DNA of 56,899 nucleotides. It comes from Methanocorpusculaceae archaeon UBA425 (lineage in GTDB: Archaea > Halobacteriota > Methanomicrobia > Methanomicrobiales > Methanocorpusculaceae). The stretch covers positions 88,012 to 144,910 of the forward strand of contig DAWV01000002.1 of assembly GCA_002506085.1 (NCBI GenBank), in the 5' to 3' direction. Within the stretch, counting starts at the first letter, position 1; every line of letters starts with the position of its first letter. Shown here piece by piece: positions 24,351-33,227 of this stretch. The notes under the pieces were generated by a model. That model did not search any database, was not told the DNA's origin, and saw only the letters and a program-made list of their open reading frames with translations. Both the position numbers and the translations under genes were made by a program.

Positions 24351-24830
24351 ATGAGCGAGATTACCATTTCCGAAGACGCAATGCGTATGATTGCGCAGTT
24401 TGAGAATCTTACCGGTGCCGGTGCAAGAGACTGCGTTGTCGATGATAAATTCGGACGCATTCTTTTTGTCATCAACCCCGGAGAGATGGGACTTGCAATC
24501 GGAAAGAAAGGTGCCAGCATTAAGAAGGCATCTGACGCTTTCGGTAAGAAGGTCGAAGTCGTTGAATACAACCCGGACAAAGTTCAGTTCATCAGAAACT
24601 GTTTCCTCCCTGTTCACGTGATGACCGTCACCTTTGAAGAGGAAGAAGAGGAAAATACCGAAGTTGCCTACATCGAAGTTGCCGAGTCCGACCGCGGTCT
24701 TGCAATCGGAAAAGAAGGCAGAAACATCATCAAAGCAAAGAAACTCGCTTTCCGCCAGTTTGATATCGCCAATGTCGAACTCAAACAGGAAGAGGAAGAA
24801 GAGTCTGAAGAAGAAGAAGAAGAGTTATAA
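24351..24830 (+). CDS. nusA: archaeal NusA-like KH-domain transcription factor
   Basis: This 159-residue protein consists of two KH domains, as in archaeal NusA, which lacks the bacterial S1 and N-terminal domains. The GxxG loops are visible in AIGKKGASIKKA near residue 47 and AIGKEGRNIIKA near residue 116. The C-terminus is a very acidic tail of glutamates. It should bind RNA and modulate termination or rRNA transcription. It follows rpl30e after 2 bases, and a T-run near 24839 ends the transcript. The acidic tail is longer than I would expect. Confidence 0.92.
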   Translation: MSEITISEDAMRMIAQFENLTGAGARDCVVDDKFGRILFVINPGEMGLAIGKKGASIKKASDAFGKKVEVVEYNPDKVQFIRNCFLPVHVMTVTFEEEEEENTEVAYIEVAESDRGLAIGKEGRNIIKAKKLAFRQFDIANVELKQEEEEESEEEEEEL

Positions 24831-24935
24831 ACTCATTCTTTTTTAAGATTAGATCTTTTGCAGCTGTTTTAGCAGTGTTATTGTCTGCCCGTGCAGGAAT
24901 ATTTTCACGGGAGTAAAAAAGTATTTTTTTCAGAT

Positions 24936-25565
24936 TTATTTTTCCGGGTGTTTCTCGCGGAATGATGCTTCCGGACCCATTGCAAGAAGTTCATCGAGTG
25001 TGTTTACATTCCGAAAACTCTCGAGTTCGGGATCGACTGTCCTGAACATTTCCGGAGGTACCCGTTTGGTATTCAGAGAGTTGACCATGTCACGAAGGGA
25101 TAGTGATTTCTGCAATGTCATATATTTCCTGACCGCTGATACTTTGTATACTGCATGGAGCGGTTCAAGGTCAGTGTTTTCCCATTCAGGAATGATAGCA
25201 TCATAATCCCCGATATTCTCAAAGAGATAGTTTACAATCGGCTTATGGATGGTCGGCATATCGCACGCCGAGATGAACACCATATCCCCTTTAACTTCAT
25301 CTATGCCGGATGAAATCCCGCCTATCGGGCCAAGACCCGGCCGTTTATCCCAGGTACACCTGACGATATCTGGGAGACCGATAAAATGCTCAGTCTGCTT
25401 CTCGTTTTTTGCAACAATCACAATCTCGTCTACAAGCCCCTGAAAAGTCATTACTAGCCGGGAAATAAACGAACAGCCCTTGTAGGAAAAGAAATACTTC
25501 TCACGTCCGTTTACTCTTCGTCCCTCGCCGCCTGCAAGAATCATAGCAGATCTTTTTACCGGCAT
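24936..25565 (-). CDS. mobA: molybdenum cofactor guanylyltransferase-like protein
   Basis: This 209-residue nucleotidyltransferase attaches GMP to molybdopterin to make the guanine dinucleotide form used by formate and formylmethanofuran dehydrogenases. The N-terminal AMILAGGEGRRVNGREKYFF is the GTP-binding signature (LAGGxxxRxG...K), and FISACDMPTIHKPIV carries the metal aspartate. GPIGGISSG matches the substrate loop. It overlaps the reductase gene upstream by 10 bases and is co-transcribed with it. Confidence 0.9.
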   Translation of the reverse strand: MPVKRSAMILAGGEGRRVNGREKYFFSYKGCSFISRLVMTFQGLVDEIVIVAKNEKQTEHFIGLPDIVRCTWDKRPGLGPIGGISSGIDEVKGDMVFISACDMPTIHKPIVNYLFENIGDYDAIIPEWENTDLEPLHAVYKVSAVRKYMTLQKSLSLRDMVNSLNTKRVPPEMFRTVDPELESFRNVNTLDELLAMGPEASFREKHPEK

Positions 25566-26470
25566 TTCAGCCCTTCTTTGAAATGTGTCAGGTTCACTAT
25601 CATCTCGTTCACAGGTGTAGGAATGCCGTGTGTTTTTCCTAGCGTTACAATTGCCCCGTTGATGTAATCAACTTCCGTAAGACGTCCTGCGGCAATATCC
25701 TGATACATTGAACAGAGATGGGTGGCCGTCGGAGGTATCTTCTTGGTTTTCAGGAACTCCAGATACTCCTCAGCCGTCTTCTGCTGCATCCTGATACCCT
25801 CTGCATTGACAACCTCAAATGCTTCCTGAACAATTTTTGTAATAATATTCCAGGCAGGTGTTTGCAGAAGGTCTCCGTATGAACATTCCATTATCGCGCC
25901 AAGCGGGTTTAGCGAACAGCTGTACAATGCCTTCGCCCAGATAGTTCCTTTAATATTATCTGTAGAACTTGCCCGCATCCCGGCTTTGGCAAAGAGCCTT
26001 GCAAGGATGTCCGCCTTTTCATCCTGTCCGCCCGGGAATCTGCCAAAGACCGTTTCTCCACCGTCGACGGAAACGAAAACCGCGTTATCTGCCATCCATT
26101 CAAACCCGGTAATGATCATTCCGCCAATCACATTATCGGTATATTCAGAGATTATTTCCTCGTTCCCAATCCCGTTCTGAAGACTTACGACTTCCGCGTC
26201 ACCAAAAAGATGGTGATACTGTTCACAGATACTACGCGTCGCAAGGGATTTTGTTGTTATTATTATATAATCCCAGGGTCCCGCGGGAGGTACGGTTCCG
26301 CAAGGTAACTGAAAGGTCTCTTTTTCCCAAAGACCTGTCAGGGAAAAACCGTCTTTTCTGATAGCCGCAGCACATCTGTCTCTGCAGACTGCGAACACTT
26401 CCGCATAATCTGATAATTTTGCGGCAATGCTGAGTCCGACCGCTCCGGCACCAAGTATTAATACTCTCAT
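25556..26470 (-). CDS. ketopantoate reductase family protein (PanE/ApbA-like)
   Basis: This 304-residue two-domain protein has an N-terminal NADPH fold (VLILGAGAVGLSIAAKLSD) and a conserved middle QNGIGNEEII motif. The C-terminal helical domain contains the lysine-bearing KGTIWAKALYSCSLNPLGA. This matches 2-dehydropantoate 2-reductases, which form pantoate for coenzyme A; some archaeal members act on other keto acids. It is the first gene of the operon with mobA. A functional link to molybdopterin is not evident. Confidence 0.85.
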   Translation of the reverse strand: MRVLILGAGAVGLSIAAKLSDYAEVFAVCRDRCAAAIRKDGFSLTGLWEKETFQLPCGTVPPAGPWDYIIITTKSLATRSICEQYHHLFGDAEVVSLQNGIGNEEIISEYTDNVIGGMIITGFEWMADNAVFVSVDGGETVFGRFPGGQDEKADILARLFAKAGMRASSTDNIKGTIWAKALYSCSLNPLGAIMECSYGDLLQTPAWNIITKIVQEAFEVVNAEGIRMQQKTAEEYLEFLKTKKIPPTATHLCSMYQDIAAGRLTEVDYINGAIVTLGKTHGIPTPVNEMIVNLTHFKEGLKCR

Positions 26471-26575
26471 CTACACCTAATATATTTCCCTTTAAACAAA
26501 TTAAAAGGAGTGTCTCAAGCAACGCGGGAGCGAAAAATCAGGCGGGATACAGATAAGGGAATATCAAATGGTTAA

Positions 26576-26640
26576 ATTATACTAAACAGTGGATACGGAT
26601 ACAAAACACTTAAAATTTATTGGTATATTATACTAAGAGT
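26576..26640 (+). promoter_or_regulatory. promoter of the SsuABC-type importer
   Basis: The decamer ATTATACTAA occurs twice, at 26576-26585 and 26627-26636, 51 bases apart. The second copy is placed as a TATA element about 45 bases before the start codon. The same decamer forms the tes TATA box at 19209-19218, so I read it as promoter sequence rather than a specific operator. Confidence 0.45.
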
Positions 26641-26679
26641 TTCGAACAATTGATAAAGTAGATAAACATACATATTCGT

Positions 26680-27894
26680 ATGCAGAAGAAATCGATTATG
26701 CTATTCCTGGTGCTTCTCATAAGTACCATGATGTTGTTTACTGCCGGATGTACGGATAACGGCAGTGAAAACGCAACCGTGGAAATTCTCTACACCGGGG
26801 CCGGAACGATGCCCGGGCTTCTCGCCACTGGTCAGATTGACGGATACATGATTTGGCAGCCTTTTGTTGCCGTTGCCTTAGAGGGGAACATTGGAAAACT
26901 CATCTCATACAGTCAGAATCTCCCGCCGGAAGGAAGCCTGACAAATCACACCTGCTGTGTGTTTGGTGCTAACACCCAGGCTCTTGAAAACAAAGAAGTT
27001 TCAGCAAGTCTTACCGCTCTGATGCTTCTCGCGAACACGTATATCAACGCGAATCCTGAGCAGGCGGCTGCCGACACTTCGGACTGGCTTTTCTCCAGCC
27101 AGGACATGACCTATGGAAATGTAACTGTCAGTTCAAATGATGTCATGAATAGTTCTATTCCGACTATCAAATTTACCAGTGAAGTCACAGAATCATGGGT
27201 TGACAGCAATGAAAAGTTCATCCAGTCCCAGCGTGAACTTGGTCTCTTAACCTCGAAACTTGCATCGACGTCTAAGACAGAATCCGCAGCACTTCTCTAC
27301 GACTTTACCCCATATAACTCGGCAGTTTCCCAGATTGAATCCGGGAATTTCATCACCCCTGCGAAAACCTCGACCATCTCTATCGGATATCTGCCAAGTG
27401 ATCATGACGCACCTCTCTTTGTTCTCTTAAAGGACTGGGAATACTTCAAGGAAACGTATAACACTTACCTGAAACCGGTCACCGAAAAGACCGGTAAGAT
27501 TACAGACGCAGAATTATATGTTAACGGTCAGAAGATTGCCGATGTCAAGCTTGTTGAAGGATCAGGCGGACCGCAGCTGATGACACTTCTCCAGCAGGGC
27601 GCCATTCAGTATGCTATTGCGGGAACTGCGCCTTTCATCAGTGCAATTGATAAGAGCAGCGGTGATATGGGTCTGAAGATCATTTCCCCGATTATGCTCG
27701 AGGGGTCCGGGCTTGTTGCATCAATCTCATCCCCGGCAACCGATTGGAATTCATTCGTTGAATGGGTAAAAGACCGCAGTATTGCGGGAGATAACGTTGT
27801 CATCGGCGATCCGCAGCTTGGTTCCATTCAGGATGTCATGCTGAAGACAGCCCTTGACTCTGCAGGTATCGCCTACGTGGTTAAATCCGCGTAA
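26680..27894 (+). CDS. substrate-binding lipoprotein with permuted lobes (SsuA/NMT1 family)
   Basis: This 404-residue lipoprotein has signal peptide residues 1-23 and a lipobox cysteine (TAGC, C24). The order of its parts is unusual. Residues 34-195 look like the second lobe of an SsuA/THI5-type binding protein: LATGQIDGYMIWQPF, NHTCCVFG, ANPEQAA, then WVDSNEKFI. Residues 231-404 look like the first lobe: STISIGYLPSDHDAPLF, then LLQQGAIQYAIAGTAPFI, and it stops at VMLKTALDSAGI, just where the second lobe would normally begin. Permease and ATPase genes follow on the same strand. Substrate is unknown; sulfonate, nitrate or pyrimidine-type ligands are family precedents. Confidence 0.8.
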   Translation: MQKKSIMLFLVLLISTMMLFTAGCTDNGSENATVEILYTGAGTMPGLLATGQIDGYMIWQPFVAVALEGNIGKLISYSQNLPPEGSLTNHTCCVFGANTQALENKEVSASLTALMLLANTYINANPEQAAADTSDWLFSSQDMTYGNVTVSSNDVMNSSIPTIKFTSEVTESWVDSNEKFIQSQRELGLLTSKLASTSKTESAALLYDFTPYNSAVSQIESGNFITPAKTSTISIGYLPSDHDAPLFVLLKDWEYFKETYNTYLKPVTEKTGKITDAELYVNGQKIADVKLVEGSGGPQLMTLLQQGAIQYAIAGTAPFISAIDKSSGDMGLKIISPIMLEGSGLVASISSPATDWNSFVEWVKDRSIAGDNVVIGDPQLGSIQDVMLKTALDSAGIAYVVKSA

Positions 27895-28054
27895 AACACC
27901 TCACAACTTTTATTTTTTTCAGACACTTTTTTTGCGCCGGTGAATCCCTGATAGAATCCGGCGATGCCCGGCACAAGAATAAAAACAAGTAGCACATTTG
28001 ATATGATGTAAAATGTACATTAATAAAAGAAAGGGAAGGTGAATATCACAGATT

Positions 28055-28816
28055 ATGAAATGGTACATTAAGCTCATACTCCCCGCACTCGTTCTCGCAG
28101 TATGGGAAGTTGTGGCAATTCTGATGAACAATGCATACATCCTTCCCCGTGTGGAGAGTGTTCTGGTTGTATTTTTGACTCCGTTTGCCGATTTATATGG
28201 GTGCGGAAGTCTTCTTCACAATGCCTGGGTCAGTATCTACCGGGTAACACTGGGTTTCCTTATCGCCTGTCTGATAGCAGTTCCGCTTGGAATCATACTT
28301 GGAAGGTATCCGGCTGCCGAGGAATTCTCTGACAGTCTCATCCAGATTCTGCGTCCGATTCCACCTATGGCCTGGATTCCGTTATCCCTTGCCTGGTTCG
28401 GTCTGGGTCATGCTTCGATTGAGTTTATCATTATAATTGGCTGTATATTCCCGATTCTCATAAATACTATAGATGGTGTCAAGAGAGTAAAGAAAAGCTG
28501 GGTTGAAACCGCCAAGATCTATCAGGCAAATGAAGCCCAAGTCATAACAAAAGTCATTGTCCCTGCCGCCGGTCCTGCCATCTGGAATGGACTCAGGGTA
28601 GGATTTGGTATCGCCTGGATGAGCGTGGTTGCAGCAGAAATGATGCCCGGTGCTGTCTCCGGTCTTGGCTACCTCATAATGTACGCATATAACTGGGGAC
28701 AGGTTCAGACGGTTATTGCCGGTATGATTGGAATCGGTATCATTGGTATTCTCATGGACCAGTTCTTCCAGTATGTCCTGAAAAAGAAGTTTGCATGGGA
28801 GACACTTGACAAATGA
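28055..28816 (+). CDS. SsuC-type ABC transporter permease
   Basis: This 253-residue inner-membrane protein has about six helices. The EAA-like loop (EANEAQVITKVIVPAAGPAIWNGLRVGFGIAW region) contacts the ATPase, and IPLGIILGRYPAAEE and RPIPPMAWIPLSLAWFG are typical of nitrate/sulfonate/taurine permeases. The gene is separated by 160 bases with T-runs from the binding protein, so it may have a second start site. It overlaps the ATPase gene by 4 bases. Confidence 0.9.
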   Translation: MKWYIKLILPALVLAVWEVVAILMNNAYILPRVESVLVVFLTPFADLYGCGSLLHNAWVSIYRVTLGFLIACLIAVPLGIILGRYPAAEEFSDSLIQILRPIPPMAWIPLSLAWFGLGHASIEFIIIIGCIFPILINTIDGVKRVKKSWVETAKIYQANEAQVITKVIVPAAGPAIWNGLRVGFGIAWMSVVAAEMMPGAVSGLGYLIMYAYNWGQVQTVIAGMIGIGIIGILMDQFFQYVLKKKFAWETLDK

Positions 28817-29595
28817 CTGACTGGAATAAAATATGGGTCAAAATTGAGAACGTCACGAAGACGTTCTCTTCCCGGAAAGGGGATGTCACTGCCCTTAAGA
28901 ATGTCAATCTCGAGATTCACGATGGTCAGTTCATCTGCCTGCTTGGTCCCTCTGGCTGTGGGAAGACGACACTCCTCAGAATGATTGGGGGGCTGGATGT
29001 TCCGACAAGCGGGACAATTACTATTGATGGAAATATCGTGGCCGGCCCTTCGCCCAAAATGACGATGGTCTTCCAGGAGTATTCGCTTTATCCATGGCGG
29101 ACCGTTGCCGAAAATGTCGGTTTCGGTCTGGAGATGACGGGCGTTCCAAAGGAGCAGCGTATCGTCGAAGTAAATGAACGTCTTGAGCTTGTCGGGCTCA
29201 AAGGATTTGGAGACAGTTATCCGTATGAGTTGTCAGGAGGCATGCGTCAGCGGGCGGCTGTCGCCCGTGCTCTTGCAACAGATCCGGCGGTGATGCTGAT
29301 GGATGAACCCTTTGGCGCGCTCGACGCCCAGACGAGGAATAAAATGCAGCGCGAGCTGCTCGATATCTGGCATGAAACAAAAAAGACCATCGTCTTTGTC
29401 ACGCACAGTGTTGATGAAGCTGTATATCTTGCAGATAAAATTGTCATTCTGACACCGCGTCCGGGCACAATTCATGAGATACATGAAAATCCCCTTTCAA
29501 GACCGCGGGACAGAACGAGTGTTGAATTCGCAAAACTCAGAAAGGATGTACTCGCAGAAATCGAAAGATTGGAGTCGGAAAATAAGAACATTTAA
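28813..29595 (+). CDS. SsuB-type ABC transporter ATPase
   Basis: This 260-residue ATPase powers the importer encoded with it. Walker A is GPSGCGKTT, the Q-loop lies in MVFQEYSLYPWR, the signature is LSGGMRQRAAVARAL, Walker B is VMLMDEPFGALD, and the switch histidine is in FVTHSVDEAVYLAD. This spacing and the YPWRTV segment are typical of the SsuB/TauB/NrtD group. The gene overlaps the permease start (ATGA). Its stop is followed by rpl10e after 55 bases. Confidence 0.93.
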   Translation: MTDWNKIWVKIENVTKTFSSRKGDVTALKNVNLEIHDGQFICLLGPSGCGKTTLLRMIGGLDVPTSGTITIDGNIVAGPSPKMTMVFQEYSLYPWRTVAENVGFGLEMTGVPKEQRIVEVNERLELVGLKGFGDSYPYELSGGMRQRAAVARALATDPAVMLMDEPFGALDAQTRNKMQRELLDIWHETKKTIVFVTHSVDEAVYLADKIVILTPRPGTIHEIHENPLSRPRDRTSVEFAKLRKDVLAEIERLESENKNI

Positions 29596-29650
29596 TATGG
29601 TCTCCGACCAACCTAATTTGCACATTTAAGAGAGCTAGGAGTTAGTAAAA

Positions 29651-30151
29651 ATGGTAAGAAAGCCAGCACGAATGTATTGTAAACTTGCCAAAAAGGCATA
29701 CTGCCGCCGTGAATACATGGGTGGTGTGCCAGGCGTAAAAGTTGTAGCGTTTGATATGGGAAATCTCACGGATGAGTTCCCGGTAGCCATCCATCTTGAA
29801 GCCCTTGAAGGCTGTCAGATTCGTCACACTGCACTTGAAGCAGCACGTATCAATATGAACAGACGTCTGATGGATGATATCGGAAAGAACAACTTCCACT
29901 TAAAGATCAGAGCATACCCGCACCACGTTCTCCGTGAACACAAACAGGCAACAGGCGCCGGTGCAGACCGTGTGTCTGAGGGTATGAGACTTGCATTTGG
30001 AAAAGCAGTTGGAACTGCTGCCCGTGTTGCGCCAAGACAGCGTCTTTTCACTGTATGGACAACCTCACAGTATATTGATGCCGCAAAGGACGCACTCCTT
30101 CACAGCGGATACAAACTTCCAACTCCGATCCGTATTGTTGTTGAGAACTAA
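29651..30151 (+). CDS. rpl10e: ribosomal protein L10e (uL16)
   Basis: This 166-residue protein is archaeal L10e, the uL16 protein of the large subunit. It starts MVRKPARMYCKLAKKAYCRR and carries FPVAIHLEALEGCQIRH, the conserved KIRAYPHHVLREHK loop near the peptidyl transferase centre, and RVAPRQRLFTVW. The length is normal. It is transcribed alone and is closed by the symmetrical terminator at 30183-30205. Confidence 0.96.
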   Translation: MVRKPARMYCKLAKKAYCRREYMGGVPGVKVVAFDMGNLTDEFPVAIHLEALEGCQIRHTALEAARINMNRRLMDDIGKNNFHLKIRAYPHHVLREHKQATGAGADRVSEGMRLAFGKAVGTAARVAPRQRLFTVWTTSQYIDAAKDALLHSGYKLPTPIRIVVEN

Positions 30152-30182
30152 GGCTTTTGCCAAAGCTCTCAATTTCTGATAC

Positions 30183-30205
30183 TTTTTTTCTATAATAGAA
30201 AAAAA
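30183..30205. terminator. bidirectional terminator between rpl10e and FMN reductase
   Basis: A perfect dyad TTTTTTTCTA (30183-30192), loop TAA, TAGAAAAAAA (30196-30205) gives T7 on the plus strand and T7 on the minus strand. It can end both the rpl10e transcript from the left and the FMN reductase transcript from the right. Confidence 0.7.
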
Positions 30206-30216
30206 ATAATTCTGTT

Positions 30217-30762
30217 TTATCCTATTATAAAACTTACAAATGAATTAACTATTTTCTGGAGATACGGCAGGCTTTCCTTCAGCACTAATTTTCCCCCTGC
30301 ATCTACCTGATTCAGGACATTCGGGATAATCAGACGCGGCTGATTCATAATTTTCATGTCTAAATAACTAAGGATAACTCTCAGATGATCCTGGGCAATA
30401 CCCGTTCCCGATATCCCGGGAGATGCCCCGCTGATGGCAGCCGGTTTTCCCTGTAATACCTGTCCCTCCGTCGGACTGACAGGTCTCGATAACCAGTCAA
30501 TCATATTTTTCAAATTACCCGGGAAAAAGTGGTTATACTCAGGTGTGAAAAACCAGATGCCGTCTGCTGACTTTACTTTCTCGCGAAGACGGGTCACTGC
30601 CTCCGGCGGCGGGTATTCCAAATCTTCATTAAACAGCGGGAGATTCCCTCCATCCACAATCTCCATAATTACGCCCTGGGGCAGCATCTTTGCCGCTTCG
30701 CTGGCTAACTGACGATTAAATGATCCTGCCCGGAGAGACCCGACCACTGCTAAAATCTTCAT
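30217..30762 (-). CDS. NADPH-dependent FMN reductase family protein
   Basis: This 181-residue protein has a flavodoxin-like fold. The phosphate loop is GSLRAGSFNRQLA near residue 9, followed by FFTPEYNHFFPGNLKNMIDWLSR, the family signature that holds the flavin ring, and GASPGISG, the third loop. Members reduce FMN, quinones or azo compounds. It stands alone between rpl10e and polB, with no visible partner genes. Confidence 0.9.
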   Translation of the reverse strand: MKILAVVGSLRAGSFNRQLASEAAKMLPQGVIMEIVDGGNLPLFNEDLEYPPPEAVTRLREKVKSADGIWFFTPEYNHFFPGNLKNMIDWLSRPVSPTEGQVLQGKPAAISGASPGISGTGIAQDHLRVILSYLDMKIMNQPRLIIPNVLNQVDAGGKLVLKESLPYLQKIVNSFVSFIIG

Positions 30763-30836
30763 AACCGGGTAATAGACTATCAGACGGGCATTAAGGTATC
30801 TGTCAGGGTAATTTCAATGCCGAAAAAAAGGAGAAA

Positions 30837-33227
30837 TCAGAAGAACATATCGAGTGTGGTCTTCCGTGACTTCGTTGGATCAAACTCGTCCCAGTCCCAT
30901 CCCAAAGCATCAAAAATCCGGTTCAATGGTGCCTGGATAGTTTTCTCGAGCATCGTCTCCCAGTCTATCTCAAATGCTCCTGCAGGAATCTGGTCGGGAT
31001 ACTCGAAACACAGCACATCCGTATTCGGGTATTTATCCGGCACAAGGCTCCGCTTAATGTAAAGCCTCTTCGGTTTACTGCCCCGCTTGAAATCCGTACC
31101 AAGGTGTTCATTCGAGTAACGGGCACCCCTTCCGTGTGAATCCAGATGTACATAGTCATCCAGAGACTTGTTAATCCCGCTCGGGATGCCGGCCTTCTCC
31201 AGCGGGCATCTCCCTGCTCTGTACATGCTCAGGACCTCCGGGAGATACTCACGGATGTCTTCCCTCCCGTTTCCCTCCAGAATCATCTCCAGGACCCGTT
31301 CCTGCACTTCCCTCGTAATCTGTGCCGAGTCGGAACGCTTCATCTCGAAACCGGTTATATCGATATTGTCGACATCCTGCCCCTCTTTCCAGATAAGGTG
31401 CCCGGCATACCGCTTCTTTGCCCCGCCCTGGAAAAATCTCCGGTAGATTTTTTCGAACTTAATCGAGAAGTAACTCACATCGGCTCCGAGGGTATCCTTC
31501 GAAAACGCCTGGTAACTCGCGTTCAGCTCCTTTTCAAGATCGCGGGCAACATTCATTGTCTCATCAAGGGACATCGGGGGAATCTGGACGAAACATGAAT
31601 CCGTATCCCCATAGATTACATCGTAGCCGCGTTTTGTTATGATCTCTTTCGTGTGTTTAATGATTGCACGGCCAACCGACGTCACCGCAGCTCCGATATC
31701 CCTGTCATACAGCCGGAACCGGGAGAAACCCGACACGCCATAATAGGTGTTCATAATCACCTTCAGGACGTTCTGCTGCATGTCATACAGCGTGTATTCA
31801 TTCGAGCCGTAGGGAAAAGTGTTCCTGAGTTTTTTCCGGTCATCCCGCTCCTTCATAAGTTCGCTGATGATAGACCGTGTCAGCCCGTCCGGAGATTTTT
31901 TGAATCGTATTCCGTTTGGTGCATGAATCTCGCCGTCAGGGGACTTTGTCTCCTGCGAGGCATTCAGGGTCATCATCGCCATCGGATAAAGGGACTTCAA
32001 ATCAAGAACGATGACGTTCTCTCTCACACCTTTGCTCGGGTCAAAGACCGTCGCTCCTTCAAACTCCTCTCCGACCGCATTTCCCTTTGACGGGAGAACA
32101 TACTTTCCCGACGCTTTCCGGAGAATATAGATGTCAATCACGTTCGATGAGTTCAGTGTCTTATCCAGAGGGCAGCCGACATATCTGGAAACCTCCTGAT
32201 AGAACTCGATGATGTTGTTTTTTTTGTTAATCGCGACACAGAGCTCGACATCCTTGAAGTTGTACTCAACCATTTTCATCGGGTCGGTGTTCCAGAGTTC
32301 TCCGAGGGTTCCGGTGTATCTGACTTTGGTCTCGCCGAGTTCGTCTTCCGCGATGGCATCCAGACGATACGACTCCTTCTGACTTCCCTGCATCTTCTTG
32401 TAGGCGGAAAGAAGGTCGAAGATGACTCTGCCCCGCATAGCATTTCTGTCGGTCATTCCCGGGAGACGGGCAAACACATCCGGTTTGAATCCGAGAACCT
32501 CGACACGTTTCAGAATGTAGGCTGCATCGAACTCGATGAAGTTCCAGCCGGATAAAATGTCAGGGTCTTTTTCCTTGATGTAGCCGCTGAATCCGGCAAA
32601 TAGGTCTCTCTCGGAATCATAGGTGAGAATGGTGTGTTTTTCTGAGAAACAGCCGTTTGCAAGCGGTTTTGCTGTGGAAAAGTCTCCCCGTTCCGCTCCC
32701 TGGAGGTAGAATGTAGTGTAATGCTCATCGAAAGAGTCATAGCAGGTAATGCAGTTTACCAGATCCCGTTCGGGTTCCGGAAATCCGTTCCTGTCCTCAC
32801 ATTCGATATCGCACATACATACACGTGGTCTGGAGATGACGGTCGCTGGAGATAGTTCCGTGTAGGAACATTCGTCAGAGGGTGCCGAAACGCCGCCTGT
32901 GAGTCCGGTGTCGATCAGGAATCGGGTGGCGAACGGGATGTCGGCTTCGAAGTGATGATAATTGTCCCTGACGTTTCTGACGTCCGTCGGTTTTTCTGTG
33001 TAAATCCGCCGGAGGTGATCTCCTTTGATGGAAATTCCCCGGTCCTGTGTTACTTCAATTTTGTTGTCGTGGGGACGGTCTGCTTCGCTTTCCCACACCC
33101 AGAAGTATGGACGAAATCCGGTGACTTTGAGTTGGTGGGCGGTTCCGTTTGCCTCCCGTCCGAATATGTGTACAACGGGTCCTCCCGGCGCATTTGAGTA
33201 TTCAGCCTGGTTGATGGCAATCTCCAT
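30837..33227 (-). CDS. polB: DNA polymerase, family B
   Basis: This 796-residue replicative or repair polymerase has an N-terminal uracil-sensing/OB region, then the 3'-5' exonuclease (CMCDIECED for Exo I, SGWNFIEFDAAYIL for Exo II). The polymerase motifs follow: A (VLDLKSLYPMAMM), B (VLKVIMNTYYGVSG) and C (YGDTDSCFV). All catalytic aspartates are present, so it should be active. Length is typical for the euryarchaeal enzyme. It begins directly after the stop of the malate dehydrogenase gene and no intein is seen. Confidence 0.96.
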   Translation of the reverse strand: MEIAINQAEYSNAPGGPVVHIFGREANGTAHQLKVTGFRPYFWVWESEADRPHDNKIEVTQDRGISIKGDHLRRIYTEKPTDVRNVRDNYHHFEADIPFATRFLIDTGLTGGVSAPSDECSYTELSPATVISRPRVCMCDIECEDRNGFPEPERDLVNCITCYDSFDEHYTTFYLQGAERGDFSTAKPLANGCFSEKHTILTYDSERDLFAGFSGYIKEKDPDILSGWNFIEFDAAYILKRVEVLGFKPDVFARLPGMTDRNAMRGRVIFDLLSAYKKMQGSQKESYRLDAIAEDELGETKVRYTGTLGELWNTDPMKMVEYNFKDVELCVAINKKNNIIEFYQEVSRYVGCPLDKTLNSSNVIDIYILRKASGKYVLPSKGNAVGEEFEGATVFDPSKGVRENVIVLDLKSLYPMAMMTLNASQETKSPDGEIHAPNGIRFKKSPDGLTRSIISELMKERDDRKKLRNTFPYGSNEYTLYDMQQNVLKVIMNTYYGVSGFSRFRLYDRDIGAAVTSVGRAIIKHTKEIITKRGYDVIYGDTDSCFVQIPPMSLDETMNVARDLEKELNASYQAFSKDTLGADVSYFSIKFEKIYRRFFQGGAKKRYAGHLIWKEGQDVDNIDITGFEMKRSDSAQITREVQERVLEMILEGNGREDIREYLPEVLSMYRAGRCPLEKAGIPSGINKSLDDYVHLDSHGRGARYSNEHLGTDFKRGSKPKRLYIKRSLVPDKYPNTDVLCFEYPDQIPAGAFEIDWETMLEKTIQAPLNRIFDALGWDWDEFDPTKSRKTTLDMFF

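Noticed and set aside
19209..26636. ATTATACTAA decamer at 19209, 26576 and 26627 as a shared operator
   Set aside because: Two of the three copies lie at TATA-box spacing from a start codon, so they are simply promoter elements.
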